Numbered from the stretch's first letter, positions 1-10,065 are shown. The stretch: DNA of 64,000 bases from Thermanaeromonas toyohensis ToBE (GCF_900176005.1 NZ_LT838272.1:701587-765586); one strand, 5' to 3'. Made by a program: numbers and translations. The notes: a model not told the origin generated them from the sequence alone.

Positions 1-1365
1 GGTAGTTATGTAAATATACGTAGTGGCCCAGGGCTCCATTATGAAGTTCAAACAGTAGTAGAAAAGGGTACGCTACTCCAGATCCTTGGGGGGGTAACGG
101 GATGGTACCAGGTCCGGCTACCCAGCGGTGAAGTAGGGTGGATTTCTGCTAAATGGGTGGAACCCCTTACAGGATCTAAAGAGCCCCCTTCTGAAGGGGA
201 TCCTGGAGAGGGAGGGGTTACTCCTTCGGACCGTTCTTATGTAGCCGTAGTAGGGGATAACCCAGTTGCTGTTTTGGAAGGGCCTGGCCCTGTTTACCGG
301 CAAGTAGCTGTAGCACCGGCCGGGGCAGAACTAAAGGTCAAGTCTCAGCAAAGCGGTTGGGTACAAGTAGAGTTAGATGGAGGGCGCCAGGGCTTTTTAC
401 CCCTTAGTTTGGTTACCTTAAAGCCTATAGAAAAAAGCTCCGAACCCGGCCAAGGTGGGGGCGCGTTGGTTATCACTGGGCTAGAAGTTATACCAGTGAA
501 CGAAGGATTGAAAGTTTGGGTACAGGCAACCCAGGCCTTTAAATATAATTCTTTCCTTTTATCTAATCCTACACGGTTAGTAGTTGATATCCCAGGAGCC
601 CTTTTGGGAATCCCCCGGGATCGGTGGCAGGTGGAGGTGGGGAAGAACGGTATTAGTCGCCTCCGCTTAAGCCAATATACTAAAGATACAGTACGTTTAG
701 TTTTCGATCTGGAAGTTCCATTAAAACTTACTAGTGAAACTGCTTTAGGCGGACAAGGCTTATTCTTTTACTTAAGCAAACCTTCACTTAAGGGAAGCAA
801 GATAGTTCTAGACCCCGGGCATGGGACAGACCCCCAGGGACCAGATCCTGGGGCCATCGGACCTACTGGTGTAAAGGAGAAAGATGTAAACCTAGCCATA
901 GCCCTAAAATTAGCTCAGCTGTTGCGGGCCGAGGGAGCCCGTGTGTATCTTACCCGAGAGGGGGAGAGTACCTCCTTTAGCTTAGCGGAACGCGCTTATT
1001 ACGCCAATGATCTAAAGGCTGATGTATTTATCAGTATACATAGCAATTCCTCGTTAAATCCAGCGGTAGGCGGAACTGCAACCTACATTTATGCGCCTCC
1101 CGGGACCGAACTGGAAGAGCAGCGTGATGAACGGCTCCGCTTAGCTCGGTGTATACAGGAGTCCCTGGTGGCTGCTTTGGGCCTGCGAAACATTGGGATC
1201 CTAGAAGCTAACTTTTCAGTATTACGGAATACACAAATGCCTTCCGTTTTGGTGGAAGTGGCTTTTATTTCCAACCCTGAAGAGGAAAAACTTCTTAATG
1301 ATCCTGCTTTCCAGGCCAAAGCGGCAGCTGGTATCCTGGAGGGCCTAAGGAGATATTTTAAGTAA
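1..1365 (+). CDS. N-acetylmuramoyl-L-alanine amidase, 5' end cut by the window
   Basis: Zinc-dependent cell-wall hydrolase that cleaves the bond between muramic acid and the stem peptide. The reading frame is open from base 1, so the first internal ATG (157) is not the start. The visible part begins inside a bacterial SH3 domain (VNIRSGPG near the edge) and has a second SH3 domain. An AMIN domain follows (around GLEVIPVNEGLKVWV), then a C-terminal Amidase_3 domain. The Amidase_3 zinc and catalytic residues are visible as DPGHG, the Glu of KEKDVN, ISIHSN and VEVAF. Repeated SH3 plus AMIN domains imply an exported wall-bound enzyme; the signal peptide would lie outside the window. Confidence 0.93.
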   Translation, partial: GSYVNIRSGPGLHYEVQTVVEKGTLLQILGGVTGWYQVRLPSGEVGWISAKWVEPLTGSKEPPSEGDPGEGGVTPSDRSYVAVVGDNPVAVLEGPGPVYRQVAVAPAGAELKVKSQQSGWVQVELDGGRQGFLPLSLVTLKPIEKSSEPGQGGGALVITGLEVIPVNEGLKVWVQATQAFKYNSFLLSNPTRLVVDIPGALLGIPRDRWQVEVGKNGISRLRLSQYTKDTVRLVFDLEVPLKLTSETALGGQGLFFYLSKPSLKGSKIVLDPGHGTDPQGPDPGAIGPTGVKEKDVNLAIALKLAQLLRAEGARVYLTREGESTSFSLAERAYYANDLKADVFISIHSNSSLNPAVGGTATYIYAPPGTELEEQRDERLRLARCIQESLVAALGLRNIGILEANFSVLRNTQMPSVLVEVAFISNPEEEKLLNDPAFQAKAAAGILEGLRRYFK

Positions 1366-1501
1366 GCGTAGACACCTTGCGCTCCCGAGCCTTCTTTGTT
1401 AGAATGGGCTTGCTGTGTATTCTTAAAAAGCCTGGTATATACATATAAATCTTAAGGGTAAATTTACAAGGACATTACCACCGGAGGGCTCTCCAGGGGA
1501 G

Positions 1502-2320
1502 ATGAAGAAGGTGCTGCCAGAGCAGCCGGTAGGGGTATTCGATTCCGGTGTGGGCGGGTTGACCATCGCCCGTGAAATACTTCGCCAGCTTCCGGCAGAA
1601 ACGATTATCTATTACGGGGATACTGCCCATGTACCCTATGGCTCTAAAACAATAGAACAGCTAAATATTTATGCTCAAGCCATTGTGGAGTTTTTAATAA
1701 AGCAGGGGGTTAAAGCCATCGTAGATGCCTGTAATACCACCTCAGCTGTAGCTCTCCCGTATTTAAAGCAAAAATATAATCTTCCCATTATAGGTGTTAT
1801 TGAACCTGGGGTTAAGGAAGCCCTGGCTGTAACTCGCCAGGGTCGTATTGGTGTAATAGCGACCGAAGCTACTGTGGCCAGTGGTGTACATGAGCGATTG
1901 TTGAAATCCTTATCTCCAGGAGTTAGGGTTTACCTTCAGGCCTGCCCCCGTCTAGTCCCCCTAGTGGAGGCAGGTATTATAGAAGGAGAAGAGGCCAGAA
2001 CTGCTGTCACTGAATATGTAGCCCCTCTGGTAAAGGAGGGAATTGACACATTAATTTTAGGCTGCACCCATTACCCTTTCCTGGCTCCGCTGATTCAGGA
2101 AGTCACCGGACCGGAAGTAGTCTTGGTGGATCCAGCAGCCAGTACAGTAAGGGAGTTAGCTGCTATCTTAAGGGAACAGGGTGGGTTACGTAGTTTTCAC
2201 GGGTCTAAAAGCCATACTTTTTACGTGAGCGGCCCAACAGAAACTTTTCGTAACACGGCCCAAAAGTTGGTGGGCTGGCCTGAGTTACGGTCTGTACAAC
2301 AGGTAAAACTAGTGGATTAG
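1502..2320 (+). CDS. murI: Glutamate racemase
   Basis: Cytoplasmic cofactor-independent racemase making D-glutamate for peptidoglycan. The two catalytic cysteines sit in DACNTTSAV and LGCTHYPFL. The N-terminal GVFDSGVGGLT and DTAHVPYGSK motifs are those of the family, and 272 aa is the usual length. The ATG follows a GGGGAG ribosome-binding site. It is first in a tight run murI-rph-rdgB, a common order in Clostridia. Confidence 0.96.
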   Translation: MKKVLPEQPVGVFDSGVGGLTIAREILRQLPAETIIYYGDTAHVPYGSKTIEQLNIYAQAIVEFLIKQGVKAIVDACNTTSAVALPYLKQKYNLPIIGVIEPGVKEALAVTRQGRIGVIATEATVASGVHERLLKSLSPGVRVYLQACPRLVPLVEAGIIEGEEARTAVTEYVAPLVKEGIDTLILGCTHYPFLAPLIQEVTGPEVVLVDPAASTVRELAAILREQGGLRSFHGSKSHTFYVSGPTETFRNTAQKLVGWPELRSVQQVKLVD

Positions 2321-2359
2321 GTTTAAATAAATTTTAACAGAAAATGGCGGGTGGATTTT

Positions 2360-3109
2360 ATGCTAAGGGCTGACGGTCGGGGACCGTGGGAACTGCGCCC
2401 GGTAAATATCCAGCGTCATTATTTAAAGTATGCTGAGGGTTCGGTATTAATCACTTTGGGGGACACCAAAGTGATCTGCAGCGCCAGCGTAGAAGAAAAA
2501 GTTCCTCCTTTTTTAAAAGGAACGGGTAAGGGTTGGATAACGGCGGAATATTCTTTGCTACCGCGTTCTACTAAGGAGAGGACGGTAAGAGAAGCAGCTA
2601 AAGGAAGACTTTCTGGCCGTACCCATGAGATCCAGCGCCTTATAGGCCGCTCTTTAAGGAGTGTAGTAGATCTGGAGGCTTTAGGAGAAAGGACTATTTG
2701 GATCGACTGCGATGTGGTGCAGGCCGATGGGGGGACTAGGACAGCAGCCATAACAGGTGGGTTTGTGGCTTTGGCCGATGCCCTTGCTAGTCTGGTAGAA
2801 GCGGGAACCTTGTCCCGGCTCCCCATTCGGGATTTCTTAGCTGCCACTAGCGTAGGTAAGGTGAACGGGCATATCTTGCTGGATCTCTCTTTTGAAGAGG
2901 ATTCCACTGCTCAAGTAGATATGAATATTGTCATGACGGGGAAGGGGCAACTGGTAGAGGTTCAGGGTACAGGTGAGGGGGGAACCTTTTCCCGGATGGA
3001 AATGGAGCAAATGTTGGATCTAGCCTGGGAGGGGATCGCTAAACTTATAGCTATCCAAAGAGAGACTTTAGGACCGTTGGCTGAACGGGTAGGGAAGGAC
3101 AGTGCTTAG
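2360..3109 (+). CDS. rph: Ribonuclease PH
   Basis: Phosphorolytic 3'-5' exoribonuclease that trims the 3' ends of tRNA precursors. The sequence begins [14 protein letters not shown] and contains the conserved RSLRSVVDL and [10 protein letters not shown] stretches. I place the start at the ATG at 2360, because RNase PH normally begins just before R-x-DGR; a GTG at 2351 would only add three residues. It overlaps rdgB by 8 nt, a pairing often seen in bacteria. Confidence 0.96.
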   Translation: MLRADGRGPWELRPVNIQRHYLKYAEGSVLITLGDTKVICSASVEEKVPPFLKGTGKGWITAEYSLLPRSTKERTVREAAKGRLSGRTHEIQRLIGRSLRSVVDLEALGERTIWIDCDVVQADGGTRTAAITGGFVALADALASLVEAGTLSRLPIRDFLAATSVGKVNGHILLDLSFEEDSTAQVDMNIVMTGKGQLVEVQGTGEGGTFSRMEMEQMLDLAWEGIAKLIAIQRETLGPLAERVGKDSA

Positions 3110-3722
3110 AAAACTTGTGCTGGCCACTCGCAATCCGGGCAAGATAGAAGAATTTAAGGAGCTTTTACAACCCCTTAATTTAGAAATATGGTCGCTTAAG
3201 GATTTTCCCGGCTTAAAGCTTCCGCCTGAAACAGGGTGTACTTTTAAAGAAAACGCGGTACTTAAGGCTCGCTTTGTATCCAGTTTAACAGGGTTGCCTG
3301 CTTTGGGAGATGATTCGGGACTGGAAGTAGAAGCCCTGAGTGGAGCACCTGGGGTTTATTCTTCGCGTTTTGCAGGGGAGGGGGCTACGGATGCTCAAAA
3401 TAATGAAAAGCTGTTAGGTCTTCTTAGGGGCTACCCAGAAGAAAAAAGACGGGCAAGGTTTCGTTGTGTGCTGGCTCTATGTACCCCAGAAGGTGATATT
3501 TATACTGGCGAGGGATGTTTAGAAGGAGTTATAACTACCGAAGCGCGGGGCACTTATGGGTTTGGTTATGATCCTTTATTTTTATTACCAGAGGTGGGTA
3601 AAACTTTAGGGGAGCTAGATCCAAAAGTAAAAAACACTTTAAGCCATCGAGCGCGGGCTCTACAGTCCCTTTGGCCTGCGCTACTTAGAGTTTTTGGCTT
3701 GTCGGCGGATGCGCACGGTTGA
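3102..3722 (+). CDS. rdgB: XTP/dITP diphosphatase (non-canonical purine NTPase)
   Basis: House-cleaning pyrophosphatase that hydrolyses ITP, dITP and XTP to monophosphates, keeping deaminated purines out of nucleic acids. Motifs: [12 protein letters not shown] at the N-terminus (phosphate binding), [11 protein letters not shown] (metal and catalytic), GYDPLF and SHRARAL. Length 206 aa. The GTG start lies inside the end of rph, indicating translational coupling. The tRNA operon promoter overlaps its stop codon. Confidence 0.95.
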   Translation: MLRKLVLATRNPGKIEEFKELLQPLNLEIWSLKDFPGLKLPPETGCTFKENAVLKARFVSSLTGLPALGDDSGLEVEALSGAPGVYSSRFAGEGATDAQNNEKLLGLLRGYPEEKRRARFRCVLALCTPEGDIYTGEGCLEGVITTEARGTYGFGYDPLFLLPEVGKTLGELDPKVKNTLSHRARALQSLWPALLRVFGLSADAHG

Positions 3723-3748
3723 CGATGGTGGGGGTTATAAGGTATAAT
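3719..3748 (+). promoter_or_regulatory. Promoter of the tRNA cluster
   Basis: TTGACG at 3719-3724 and a perfect TATAAT at 3743-3748 with an 18-nt spacer. The first tRNA starts 13 nt after the -10 box. The -35 box overlaps the rdgB stop codon. Confidence 0.8.
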
Positions 3749-3761
3749 GAATCTTGCTCCT

Positions 3762-3835
3762 GCGGGTGTAGCTCAATGGTAGAGCCCCAGCCTTCCAAGC
3801 TGGTTGCGCGGGTTCGATTCCCGTCACCCGCTCCA
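3762..3835 (+). tRNA. tRNA-Gly (TCC)
   Basis: Seven-base acceptor stem GCGGGTG/CACCCGC with CCA encoded. The anticodon stem CCAGC/GCTGG encloses the loop CTTCCAA, so the anticodon is TCC. The T-arm contains GGTTCGATTCC. Confidence 0.97.
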
Positions 3836-3914
3836 CTTAAATTTGGGAAGCCGGGGTTAGTTTTACTACCTAAGTCGCCCCGGCGGGTTCTAGGAGCTAG
3901 AGGCTTCTAAAGAA

Positions 3915-3991
3915 GCGCCTGTAGCTCAGCTGGACAGAGCAGCGGCCTTCTAAGCCGCGAGCCGCAGGTTCGAGTCCTGCCAGGCGCGCCA
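3915..3991 (+). tRNA. tRNA-Arg (TCT)
   Basis: Acceptor stem GCGCCTG/CAGGCGC with encoded CCA. Anticodon stem GCGGC/GCCGC with loop CTTCTAA gives anticodon TCT. Second gene of the six-tRNA cluster. Confidence 0.96.
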
Positions 3992-4014
3992 TGTTATAAG
4001 GTTAAAATAACCGT

Positions 4015-4092
4015 GGTGGGTGTAGCTCAGCTGGTTAGAGCACCAGGTTGTGGCCCTGGGGGTCATGGGTTCGAGTCCCTTCACCCACCCCA
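4015..4092 (+). tRNA. tRNA-His (GTG)
   Basis: Acceptor stem GTGGGTG/CACCCAC, preceded by the extra G(-1) at 4015 opposite C73, as expected for tRNA-His. Loop TTGTGGC gives anticodon GTG. CCA is encoded. Confidence 0.96.
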
Positions 4093-4110
4093 ATTTTAGG
4101 ACCTTGGCGC

Positions 4111-4185
4111 TGGGGCGTAGCCAAGCGGTAAGGCAACGGACTTTGGATCCGTGATTCGTTGGTTCGAATCCAGCCGCCCCAGCCA
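4111..4185 (+). tRNA. tRNA-Gln (TTG)
   Basis: Acceptor stem TGGGGCG/CGCCCCA with encoded CCA. Anticodon stem ACGGA/TCCGT with loop CTTTGGA gives anticodon TTG. Confidence 0.96.
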
Positions 4186-4196
4186 TTATTCTACGT

Positions 4197-4272
4197 GAGC
4201 CATTAGCTCAGTCGGTAGAGCACCTGACTTTTAATCAGGGTGTCGGAGGTTCGATTCCTCCATGGCTCACCA
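4197..4272 (+). tRNA. tRNA-Lys (TTT)
   Basis: Acceptor stem GAGCCAT/ATGGCTC, discriminator A and encoded CCA. Loop CTTTTAA between CCTGA and TCAGG gives anticodon TTT. Confidence 0.96.
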
Positions 4273-4276
4273 AGGT

Positions 4277-4362
4277 GCGGGCGTGGCGGAATGGCAGACG
4301 CGCTAGACTTAGGATCTAGTGGGTTTTCGCCCGTGGAGGTTCAAGTCCTCTCGCCCGCACCA
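4277..4362 (+). tRNA. tRNA-Leu (TAG)
   Basis: 86-nt class II tRNA with a long variable arm. Acceptor stem GCGGGCG/CGCCCGC with encoded CCA. Loop CTTAGGA between CTAGA and TCTAG gives anticodon TAG. Last tRNA of the cluster. Confidence 0.96.
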
Positions 4363-4429
4363 ATATCTTTTCTTAAGTTTATTTAGGTACTTACAATGAT
4401 AGTTTAAGAAAATAGTTTAAGAAGAGGAG

Positions 4430-4456
4430 GGGCTTAAGAGAAGTAGCCCTTTTTTC
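4430..4456 (+). terminator. Terminator of the tRNA cluster
   Basis: GGGCT and AGCCC arms around a short loop, followed directly by six T. It lies 68 nt after the last tRNA and before the LysR gene. Confidence 0.7.
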
Positions 4457-4502
4457 TTTATACTTTTGATTGTTAAAGAACTTTAGGGATGGGTGGTTAA
4501 GC

Positions 4503-5411
4503 GTGCTAGATACCCAGTTGCTAGTATTTAAGACGGTAGCTGAGCAGAAAAGTTTTTCTGGAGCAGCCAGAGTACTCCATATGACTCAACCGGCCATAAG
4601 CATCCATATCCAGAATTTGGAAGATTATTTCGGCACCCGCCTTCTGGATCGGAATAATAGACATGTATCCCTGACTGAGGCTGGCCGGGTTCTTTATCAT
4701 TACGCAGTGGAACTAAGCCGGCTTTATGATGAAGCCCGCAAAGCGGTGGCCGAGGTAACCGGCAAAGTAAAAGGTAAACTCGTAATCGGGGCCACTTTGA
4801 CCATAGGTGAATATCTTTTACCCCGTATTGCCGGTTATTTTAAACAAAGATACCCGGAAGTTGATATAACCCTAGAGATTGCTAACACCCAGGAGATTGT
4901 CCGCCGGGTCCTAGGCCACGAGTTAGATTTAGGTCTTGTGGAGGGTCGTGTAGAACATCCTGACCTTATCCAACAGGACATCTACCAGGACGAACTAGTG
5001 GTTATTGTTCCGCCCCAGCACCCCTGGGCCGAACGAAAAGAGATTACTTTAGAGGATTTAAGGAGAGAGCCGGTGATCCTTCGGGAAAAAGGGTCTGGGA
5101 CGCGCCAAGTGGCAGAAGAAGGACTAAAAAAGGCAGGATTAGATCTATGCGCTTTAAAAATAGCTATGGAACTAGGTAGCACTCAAGCCATTAAGGAGGC
5201 TGTAGAGGCTGGTCTGGGAGTGGCTATTATCTCGCGGCTGGCTATAAAAAAAGAAAGCAGGAATAACCTGCTCCGGGAAGTTAGACTACAAGGAGTGGAC
5301 TTTAAACGCTCTTTACGTGTGGCTTATAGCCGACACAAATTCCGTAGCCCGTCAGCGGAAGCCTTTCTGAGATTATTGCTGTCTAAAGAGGCCTTCTCTC
5401 TTCTGGATTAA
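4503..5411 (+). CDS. LysR-family transcriptional regulator, CysL/CysB-like
   Basis: DNA-binding regulator with an N-terminal winged helix-turn-helix (about residues 1-60, including SGAARVLHMTQPAISIHIQN) and a C-terminal periplasmic-binding-protein-like effector domain. I prefer the GTG at 4503, which gives the usual LysR beginning LDTQLLVFKTVAE and has GGGTGG upstream. A TTG at 4470 would add 11 residues. It lies tail to tail, with only 9 nt between, against a YeiH-type transporter gene. LysR plus YeiH is a recurrent pair, so it may regulate sulfur-compound export or assimilation, but the effector cannot be read from the sequence. Confidence 0.88.
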   Translation: MLDTQLLVFKTVAEQKSFSGAARVLHMTQPAISIHIQNLEDYFGTRLLDRNNRHVSLTEAGRVLYHYAVELSRLYDEARKAVAEVTGKVKGKLVIGATLTIGEYLLPRIAGYFKQRYPEVDITLEIANTQEIVRRVLGHELDLGLVEGRVEHPDLIQQDIYQDELVVIVPPQHPWAERKEITLEDLRREPVILREKGSGTRQVAEEGLKKAGLDLCALKIAMELGSTQAIKEAVEAGLGVAIISRLAIKKESRNNLLREVRLQGVDFKRSLRVAYSRHKFRSPSAEAFLRLLLSKEAFSLLD

Positions 5412-5420
5412 AAGGCTATC

Positions 5421-6443
5421 TTAAAACTGTAACCAGGTTATGACCAAGTAGCCATACAGGGTAAGGAACAGGGAGCCCAGGAACCCTACACTTAAGCCTT
5501 TACTTCCTACCCGTCTAACCATATCTAAGTTTACGTTAAGGCCCAATCCAACCATACCCATAGTAAGCAAGAATACCCCTAACTGGATAAGGGAGCTTAC
5601 TAGGACAGGAGGTAATATGTGCCAGGTGTTAAACATACTTAAGGCTAAAAATCCCAGGATAAACCATGGAAAGGGGAGCTTCTGACAACTAGGTGTGGTT
5701 TTATTGCCTCGAAGGTTATAGTATATCCCCAGCAGGAGGACTACAGGTACTAAGAGGGCCACTCTACCCAGTTTGACTAGGATGGCTAGGTCTAGACTAT
5801 CTGGACCTCCCGCTTGCGCGGCAGCTATAACATGACCTAACTCCTGGAGGGTACTACCAGAAAAAAGCCCGAATTGACTAGATGAGAAGTGAAGTACGGG
5901 GTAAAGCAAAGCATACGCTAAGGCCATGAAAGTACCTGCTAAGGAAATAATACCTACAGATATAGCTACTTCTTCTTCATGGGCTTTAATGACTGGAGCG
6001 GTAGCAGCAATGGCCGAGGCCCCACATATACCTGTACCTATGGCGATAAGGGAACCGTAATTACCCGGCAATCCTGCTTTTTTAGCTAATAAGGGGATAA
6101 AGGTGAGGGCAGTAAATACAATCCCTAGATCTAGGAGTAGGACCTGGGGTCCGGAAGCAAGGATTTGAGGTATATTAAGGCGCAAGCCCAGAAGGATGAT
6201 ACCATAACGGAGCATATTTTTACTAGCAAAAGTGATACCTGGGAAGGCTGTTTCAGGAACTTCCATGAAGTGACGCCAGGCCATTCCCACTAGGATAGCG
6301 AGGACCATACTCCCTAAAAGGTTAAGGTAGGGTAGGCTAGCCAGTTGTTTGGCTACCAGGGCCAAAACAAAGGTTAATACCAATCCGGGCACCAGCCCCA
6401 GGCTCTGGCTGTTGCCTTGGGCCGTAAGGGGTTTGGTGCTCAT
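5421..6443 (-). CDS. YeiH-family putative sulfate exporter
   Basis: Integral membrane protein of the conserved YeiH/UPF0324 family (340 aa, about ten hydrophobic segments). The family is annotated as putative sulfate or sulfonate exporter, but transport is not well proven. The characteristic GTGICGASAIAATAPVIKA segment is present in the middle. ATG start with AAGGAGG eight bases upstream. It converges on the LysR gene, which is its likely regulator. Confidence 0.85.
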   Translation of the reverse strand: MSTKPLTAQGNSQSLGLVPGLVLTFVLALVAKQLASLPYLNLLGSMVLAILVGMAWRHFMEVPETAFPGITFASKNMLRYGIILLGLRLNIPQILASGPQVLLLDLGIVFTALTFIPLLAKKAGLPGNYGSLIAIGTGICGASAIAATAPVIKAHEEEVAISVGIISLAGTFMALAYALLYPVLHFSSSQFGLFSGSTLQELGHVIAAAQAGGPDSLDLAILVKLGRVALLVPVVLLLGIYYNLRGNKTTPSCQKLPFPWFILGFLALSMFNTWHILPPVLVSSLIQLGVFLLTMGMVGLGLNVNLDMVRRVGSKGLSVGFLGSLFLTLYGYLVITWLQF

Positions 6444-6556
6444 ATTGAACCTCCTTCTTTAGATTTAATTTTTGAGATTAGAATACCATGGGATCCCGGA
6501 AAATGTAAAATATAGAAGATTTATAGCTTCCATTACGGAAAGCATGGGCAATAAGC

Positions 6557-6586
6557 TTGACAGCTCTACAATATATTTGCTAAAAT
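6557..6586 (+). promoter_or_regulatory. Promoter for tig-clpP-clpX
   Basis: TTGACA at 6557-6562 and TAAAAT at 6581-6586, spacer 18 nt. It lies 124 nt before the tig start, leaving a structured leader. Confidence 0.65.
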
Positions 6587-6601
6587 GCGGCTACGAAGCC
6601 A

Positions 6602-6640
6602 GCCTCGGCCTAAAGCTTCCTTTGGCCGAGGCCTTCTTCT
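6602..6640 (+). terminator. GC-rich hairpin in the tig leader, possible attenuator
   Basis: Arms GCCTCGGCC (6602-6610) and GGCCGAGGC (6624-6632) pair perfectly over 9 bp. They are followed by the pyrimidine-rich CTTCTTCT rather than a clean T tract. It sits only about 10 nt after the predicted transcription start of tig and no plus-strand gene lies upstream, so it is either an attenuator or a 5'-stabilising hairpin. Confidence 0.5.
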
Positions 6641-6709
6641 AGCAGGAAATATCCGGGAGATAGCGAAATGATCCTCTAAGTCTAAAACCTTGAGGAGGAC
6701 GCAGCATAA

Positions 6710-8086
6710 ATGAAGGCTACGGTGGAGAAGCTAGAAAATAACCGGGTAGTTTTGGAAGTGGAGGTAGAAGCTCCCCAGTTAGCTAAAGCCCTCGAGCGAG
6801 CTTACCGTAAGTTAGTACGCCAAGTAAATATCCCCGGCTTCCGACGGGGAAAAGCCCCTCGGTTTATATTAGAGCGGTATCTGGGTAAAGAGTCCCTGTA
6901 TCATGAAGCCATAGATATGGTGGTACCGGAGGCTTACCGCCAGGCCGTAGAGGAGACTAAGATTGAACCCATCGATCGTCCCCAGGTAGAAATAATCCAG
7001 GCAGAAGAGGGGCAGCCCCTTATTTTTAAGGCTACCGTAGAAGTTAAACCGGAAGTAACCTTAGGGCAATATAAGGGCTTAGAAGTAAATAAGCCGGAGG
7101 TGAAAGTGACCGAGGAAGACGTTGAGCAATACCTCAAGGGTTTACAGGAAAGGTATGCCGAGCTTAAGGAAGCAGAAGACGGAACGGTTCGAGAAGGCGA
7201 TCTGGTATTTATCGATTTTCAGGGGCTGATCGAGGGTCGTGAATATCCTGGGCTCAAAGGAGAAAATTATCCCTTAGAGATAGGTTCCGGTACTTTTATT
7301 GCTGACTTTGAGGCCCAACTCGTAGGGGCTAAAGTAGATGAAGAGCGGGAGGTTAAGGTAACTTTTCCTGAAGGTTATTTCCGTCAAGAGCTGGCAGGGA
7401 AAGAGGCAGTTTTCCTCGTCAAAATCCGAGCTATCAAGCGAAAGCACTTGGCTCCTTTAGATGATGAATTTGCCAAGGATGTAAGCGAATTTGAAACCTT
7501 AGATGAGCTAAAGGCTGATATTAGGAGACGTCTAGAAAAACAGCGGGAAGAATGGGCTAAGGCTGAAGTTCGTCGCCAAGTAGTAGAAAAGGTGGTGGAA
7601 GATGCCCAGGTAGAAGTACCTCAAATTTTGGTGGAACGCCAGATTGACCGTTTAATAGAAGATTTTGCTTTGCGTCTCCATTCCCAAGGGAGTTCGTTAG
7701 AGAAGTTTATGGAAAGAACTGGTAAAGATATCTTTAAGCTGCGGGAAGATTTCCGGCCTCGGGCAGAGAAACAGGTCAAGACAGAGCTGGTATTAGAAGC
7801 CATTGCTAAAGCAGAGGGGCTTACAGCCACTCCGGAAGAGATAGATAGGGAAATCCAGGAGATGGCTCGTGTGTTAAAGAAGGATCCTTTAGAGGTAAGA
7901 GAGAAAATAGGTGATGGCTTAGAACGGCTAAAATATGATATTATAATTAATAAGGCGGCTCAATTCTTGGTAGATCATAGTGTTCCTGTGGTTAAGAATG
8001 GAGAAGGCAAAGAGGACCAGGAAGATTCTGGAGGTGGGATAGAAGGTGTCCATTCTGGTACCGATAGTAGTAGAGCAGACCAATAG
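6710..8086 (+). CDS. tig: Trigger factor, ribosome-associated chaperone and prolyl isomerase
   Basis: Chaperone that binds the ribosome exit tunnel and helps nascent chains fold. The N-terminal ribosome-binding domain carries the signature GFRRGKAP (about residues 43-50). A FKBP-type isomerase domain follows in the middle ([14 protein letters not shown]), then a long helical C-terminal domain. 458 aa is slightly longer than usual because of a charged tail, part of which overlaps the clpP start by 41 nt. First gene of a protein-quality-control run tig-clpP-clpX-lonB-lonA. Confidence 0.96.
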   Translation: MKATVEKLENNRVVLEVEVEAPQLAKALERAYRKLVRQVNIPGFRRGKAPRFILERYLGKESLYHEAIDMVVPEAYRQAVEETKIEPIDRPQVEIIQAEEGQPLIFKATVEVKPEVTLGQYKGLEVNKPEVKVTEEDVEQYLKGLQERYAELKEAEDGTVREGDLVFIDFQGLIEGREYPGLKGENYPLEIGSGTFIADFEAQLVGAKVDEEREVKVTFPEGYFRQELAGKEAVFLVKIRAIKRKHLAPLDDEFAKDVSEFETLDELKADIRRRLEKQREEWAKAEVRRQVVEKVVEDAQVEVPQILVERQIDRLIEDFALRLHSQGSSLEKFMERTGKDIFKLREDFRPRAEKQVKTELVLEAIAKAEGLTATPEEIDREIQEMARVLKKDPLEVREKIGDGLERLKYDIIINKAAQFLVDHSVPVVKNGEGKEDQEDSGGGIEGVHSGTDSSRADQ

Positions 8087-8645
8087 GGGCGAACGGGCGT
8101 ATGATATATACTCGCGGTTGTTAAAGGATCGTATTATTTTCCTGGGTAGCGCTATAGATGATCATGTAGCTAACCTGGTTATAGCCCAAATGCTTTTCTT
8201 AGAGGCCGAGGACCCGGATAAAGATATCCACCTTTATATCAATAGCCCTGGTGGCTCCATAACAGCCGGAATGGCTATTTTCGACACCATGCAATATATC
8301 AAACCAGATGTCTCTACTATCTGTGTAGGGCTGGCGGCGAGTATGGCTGCCTTCCTTCTTGCAGCTGGGGCCAAGGGAAAAAGATATGCCTTGCCTCATA
8401 GTGAGATCATGATACACCAGCCCATGGGAGGTACCCAGGGCCAGGCGGTGGATATCGAAATCCATGCTAAGCGTATTATGCGTATCCGAGACTTGTTGAA
8501 TAAGATTTTAAGTGACATCACAGGAAAACCTTTAGAGGTTATAGCCAGGGATACGGACCGGGATTACTTTATGTCGGCTATGGAAGCTAAGGAGTACGGC
8601 CTTATTGACGAGGTGATCACTAAGCGTGAGTTGCCCGCCAAATAG
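8046..8645 (+). CDS. clpP: ATP-dependent Clp protease proteolytic subunit
   Basis: Serine peptidase forming the double heptameric chamber that degrades substrates unfolded by ClpX or ClpC. Catalytic Ser99 is in GLAASMAAF, His124 in MIHQPMGG and the Asp in DTDRD (about 173). The GTG start at 8046 lies inside tig and follows GGAGGTGGG; the N-terminus matches the family ([18 protein letters not shown]). 199 aa. Confidence 0.96.
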   Translation: MSILVPIVVEQTNRGERAYDIYSRLLKDRIIFLGSAIDDHVANLVIAQMLFLEAEDPDKDIHLYINSPGGSITAGMAIFDTMQYIKPDVSTICVGLAASMAAFLLAAGAKGKRYALPHSEIMIHQPMGGTQGQAVDIEIHAKRIMRIRDLLNKILSDITGKPLEVIARDTDRDYFMSAMEAKEYGLIDEVITKRELPAK

Positions 8646-8666
8646 ACACAGCGAGGTGAATCTTCA

Positions 8667-9929
8667 ATGTATAAGTATACTGATGATAAAGGGCAACTTA
8701 AATGTTCCTTTTGCGGTAAGCTCCAGGATCAGGTAAAGAAGCTGGTTGCGGGGCCGGGCGTATATATATGTGATGAATGCATAGAATTATGCAATGAGAT
8801 TATAGAAGAGGAACTAAATGAGGATCTCAGTATGGAGCTGGGAGAAATCCCTAAGCCTAAGGAGATCCGAGAAATTCTGGACCAGTATGTTGTCGGCCAG
8901 GACCATGCCAAAAAGGCATTGTCTGTGGCCGTATATAATCATTATAAGCGTATTCATTTGGGTATTAAGCTAGAGGATGTGGAAATACAAAAGAGCAATA
9001 TCCTTATGATCGGGCCTACAGGCAGCGGTAAAACCCTGTTAGCCCAGACTTTGGCCAAAATCCTAAATGTACCCTTTGCCATCGCTGATGCCACCTCCCT
9101 CACTGAGGCAGGATATGTAGGTGAGGACGTGGAGAACATCCTCCTTAAGCTTATCCAGGCTGCCGATTACGATGTAGAGAAGGCTGAAAAAGGGATTGTC
9201 TATATTGATGAGATAGACAAAATCGCGCGTAAGTCGGAGAATCCTTCCATCACCCGGGATGTCTCTGGCGAAGGTGTGCAGCAGGCCTTGCTTAAAATCC
9301 TGGAGGGAACTATAGCTAGTGTACCGCCCCAAGGCGGCCGGAAGCATCCCCACCAGGAGTTTATCCAGATAGATACTACCAATATCCTCTTCATTTGCGG
9401 TGGAGCTTTTGAGGGCTTAGACAAGATAATAAGGAACCGGATTTCTCAGAAGACCATGGGCTTCGGGGCTGAAATCCGTAGCAAAAAAGATATTCAGATC
9501 GGGGATATTTTAAAGCATGTCATGCCTGCAGATCTTTTAAAATACGGCCTTATTCCGGAGTTCATCGGTCGTCTGCCCATCATTGTTACCCTAGATGCTC
9601 TGGATGAGGAAGCCCTTATCCGTGTATTGACTGAGCCACGTAATGCCCTGGTGAAACAATACCAGAAGCTTTTCGAAATGGATGGTGTAAGCCTGGAATT
9701 TAAAGAAGATGCCTTGGTGGCCATAGCTCGGGAAGCCCTTAAGCGAGAAACGGGCGCCCGGGGGCTTCGAGCTATATTAGAAGAAGTTATGCTAGATGTC
9801 ATGTATGAGATTCCTTCTCGAGGTAATGTGACCAAGGTAATAATTACCAAAGATTGTATTTTGCGTAAAGAAGAACCCCTCATCGTGACTGCAGTGGATC
9901 GGAAAAAGAAAAAGGAGGAAAGCGCTTAA
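8667..9929 (+). CDS. clpX: ClpX, ATP-dependent unfoldase of the Clp protease
   Basis: AAA+ unfoldase that recognises substrates and threads them into ClpP. The N-terminal C4 zinc finger (CSFCGK and CDECIELC) is followed by a AAA+ domain with Walker A GPTGSGKT and Walker [10 protein letters not shown]. The GYVGEDVE pore region is present. 420 aa. It begins 21 nt after clpP and ends before a strong terminator. Confidence 0.97.
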   Translation: MYKYTDDKGQLKCSFCGKLQDQVKKLVAGPGVYICDECIELCNEIIEEELNEDLSMELGEIPKPKEIREILDQYVVGQDHAKKALSVAVYNHYKRIHLGIKLEDVEIQKSNILMIGPTGSGKTLLAQTLAKILNVPFAIADATSLTEAGYVGEDVENILLKLIQAADYDVEKAEKGIVYIDEIDKIARKSENPSITRDVSGEGVQQALLKILEGTIASVPPQGGRKHPHQEFIQIDTTNILFICGGAFEGLDKIIRNRISQKTMGFGAEIRSKKDIQIGDILKHVMPADLLKYGLIPEFIGRLPIIVTLDALDEEALIRVLTEPRNALVKQYQKLFEMDGVSLEFKEDALVAIAREALKRETGARGLRAILEEVMLDVMYEIPSRGNVTKVIITKDCILRKEEPLIVTAVDRKKKKEESA

Positions 9930-10036
9930 AGAGATGTAAAAAGAAGTAAGAGATGTAAAGAGATGCAAAAGGAAGAAGTAGATAAAAAGATAAAAATAAA
10001 TTAAGAGAATAGAGATAAACTCATTAAGGGTAAAAT

Positions 10037-10065
10037 GGCAGCGCAGAGGGCTGCCTTTTTTATTT
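10037..10065 (+). terminator. Terminator after clpX
   Basis: Perfect 6-bp arms GGCAGC (10037-10042) and GCTGCC (10050-10055) followed by TTTTTTATTTTT. Confidence 0.88.

Noticed and set aside
3719-3910. Small plus-strand frame after rdgB
   Set aside because: It runs straight through the tRNA-Gly gene and its promoter; the same holds for the minus-strand frame at 3950-4186 over three other tRNAs.
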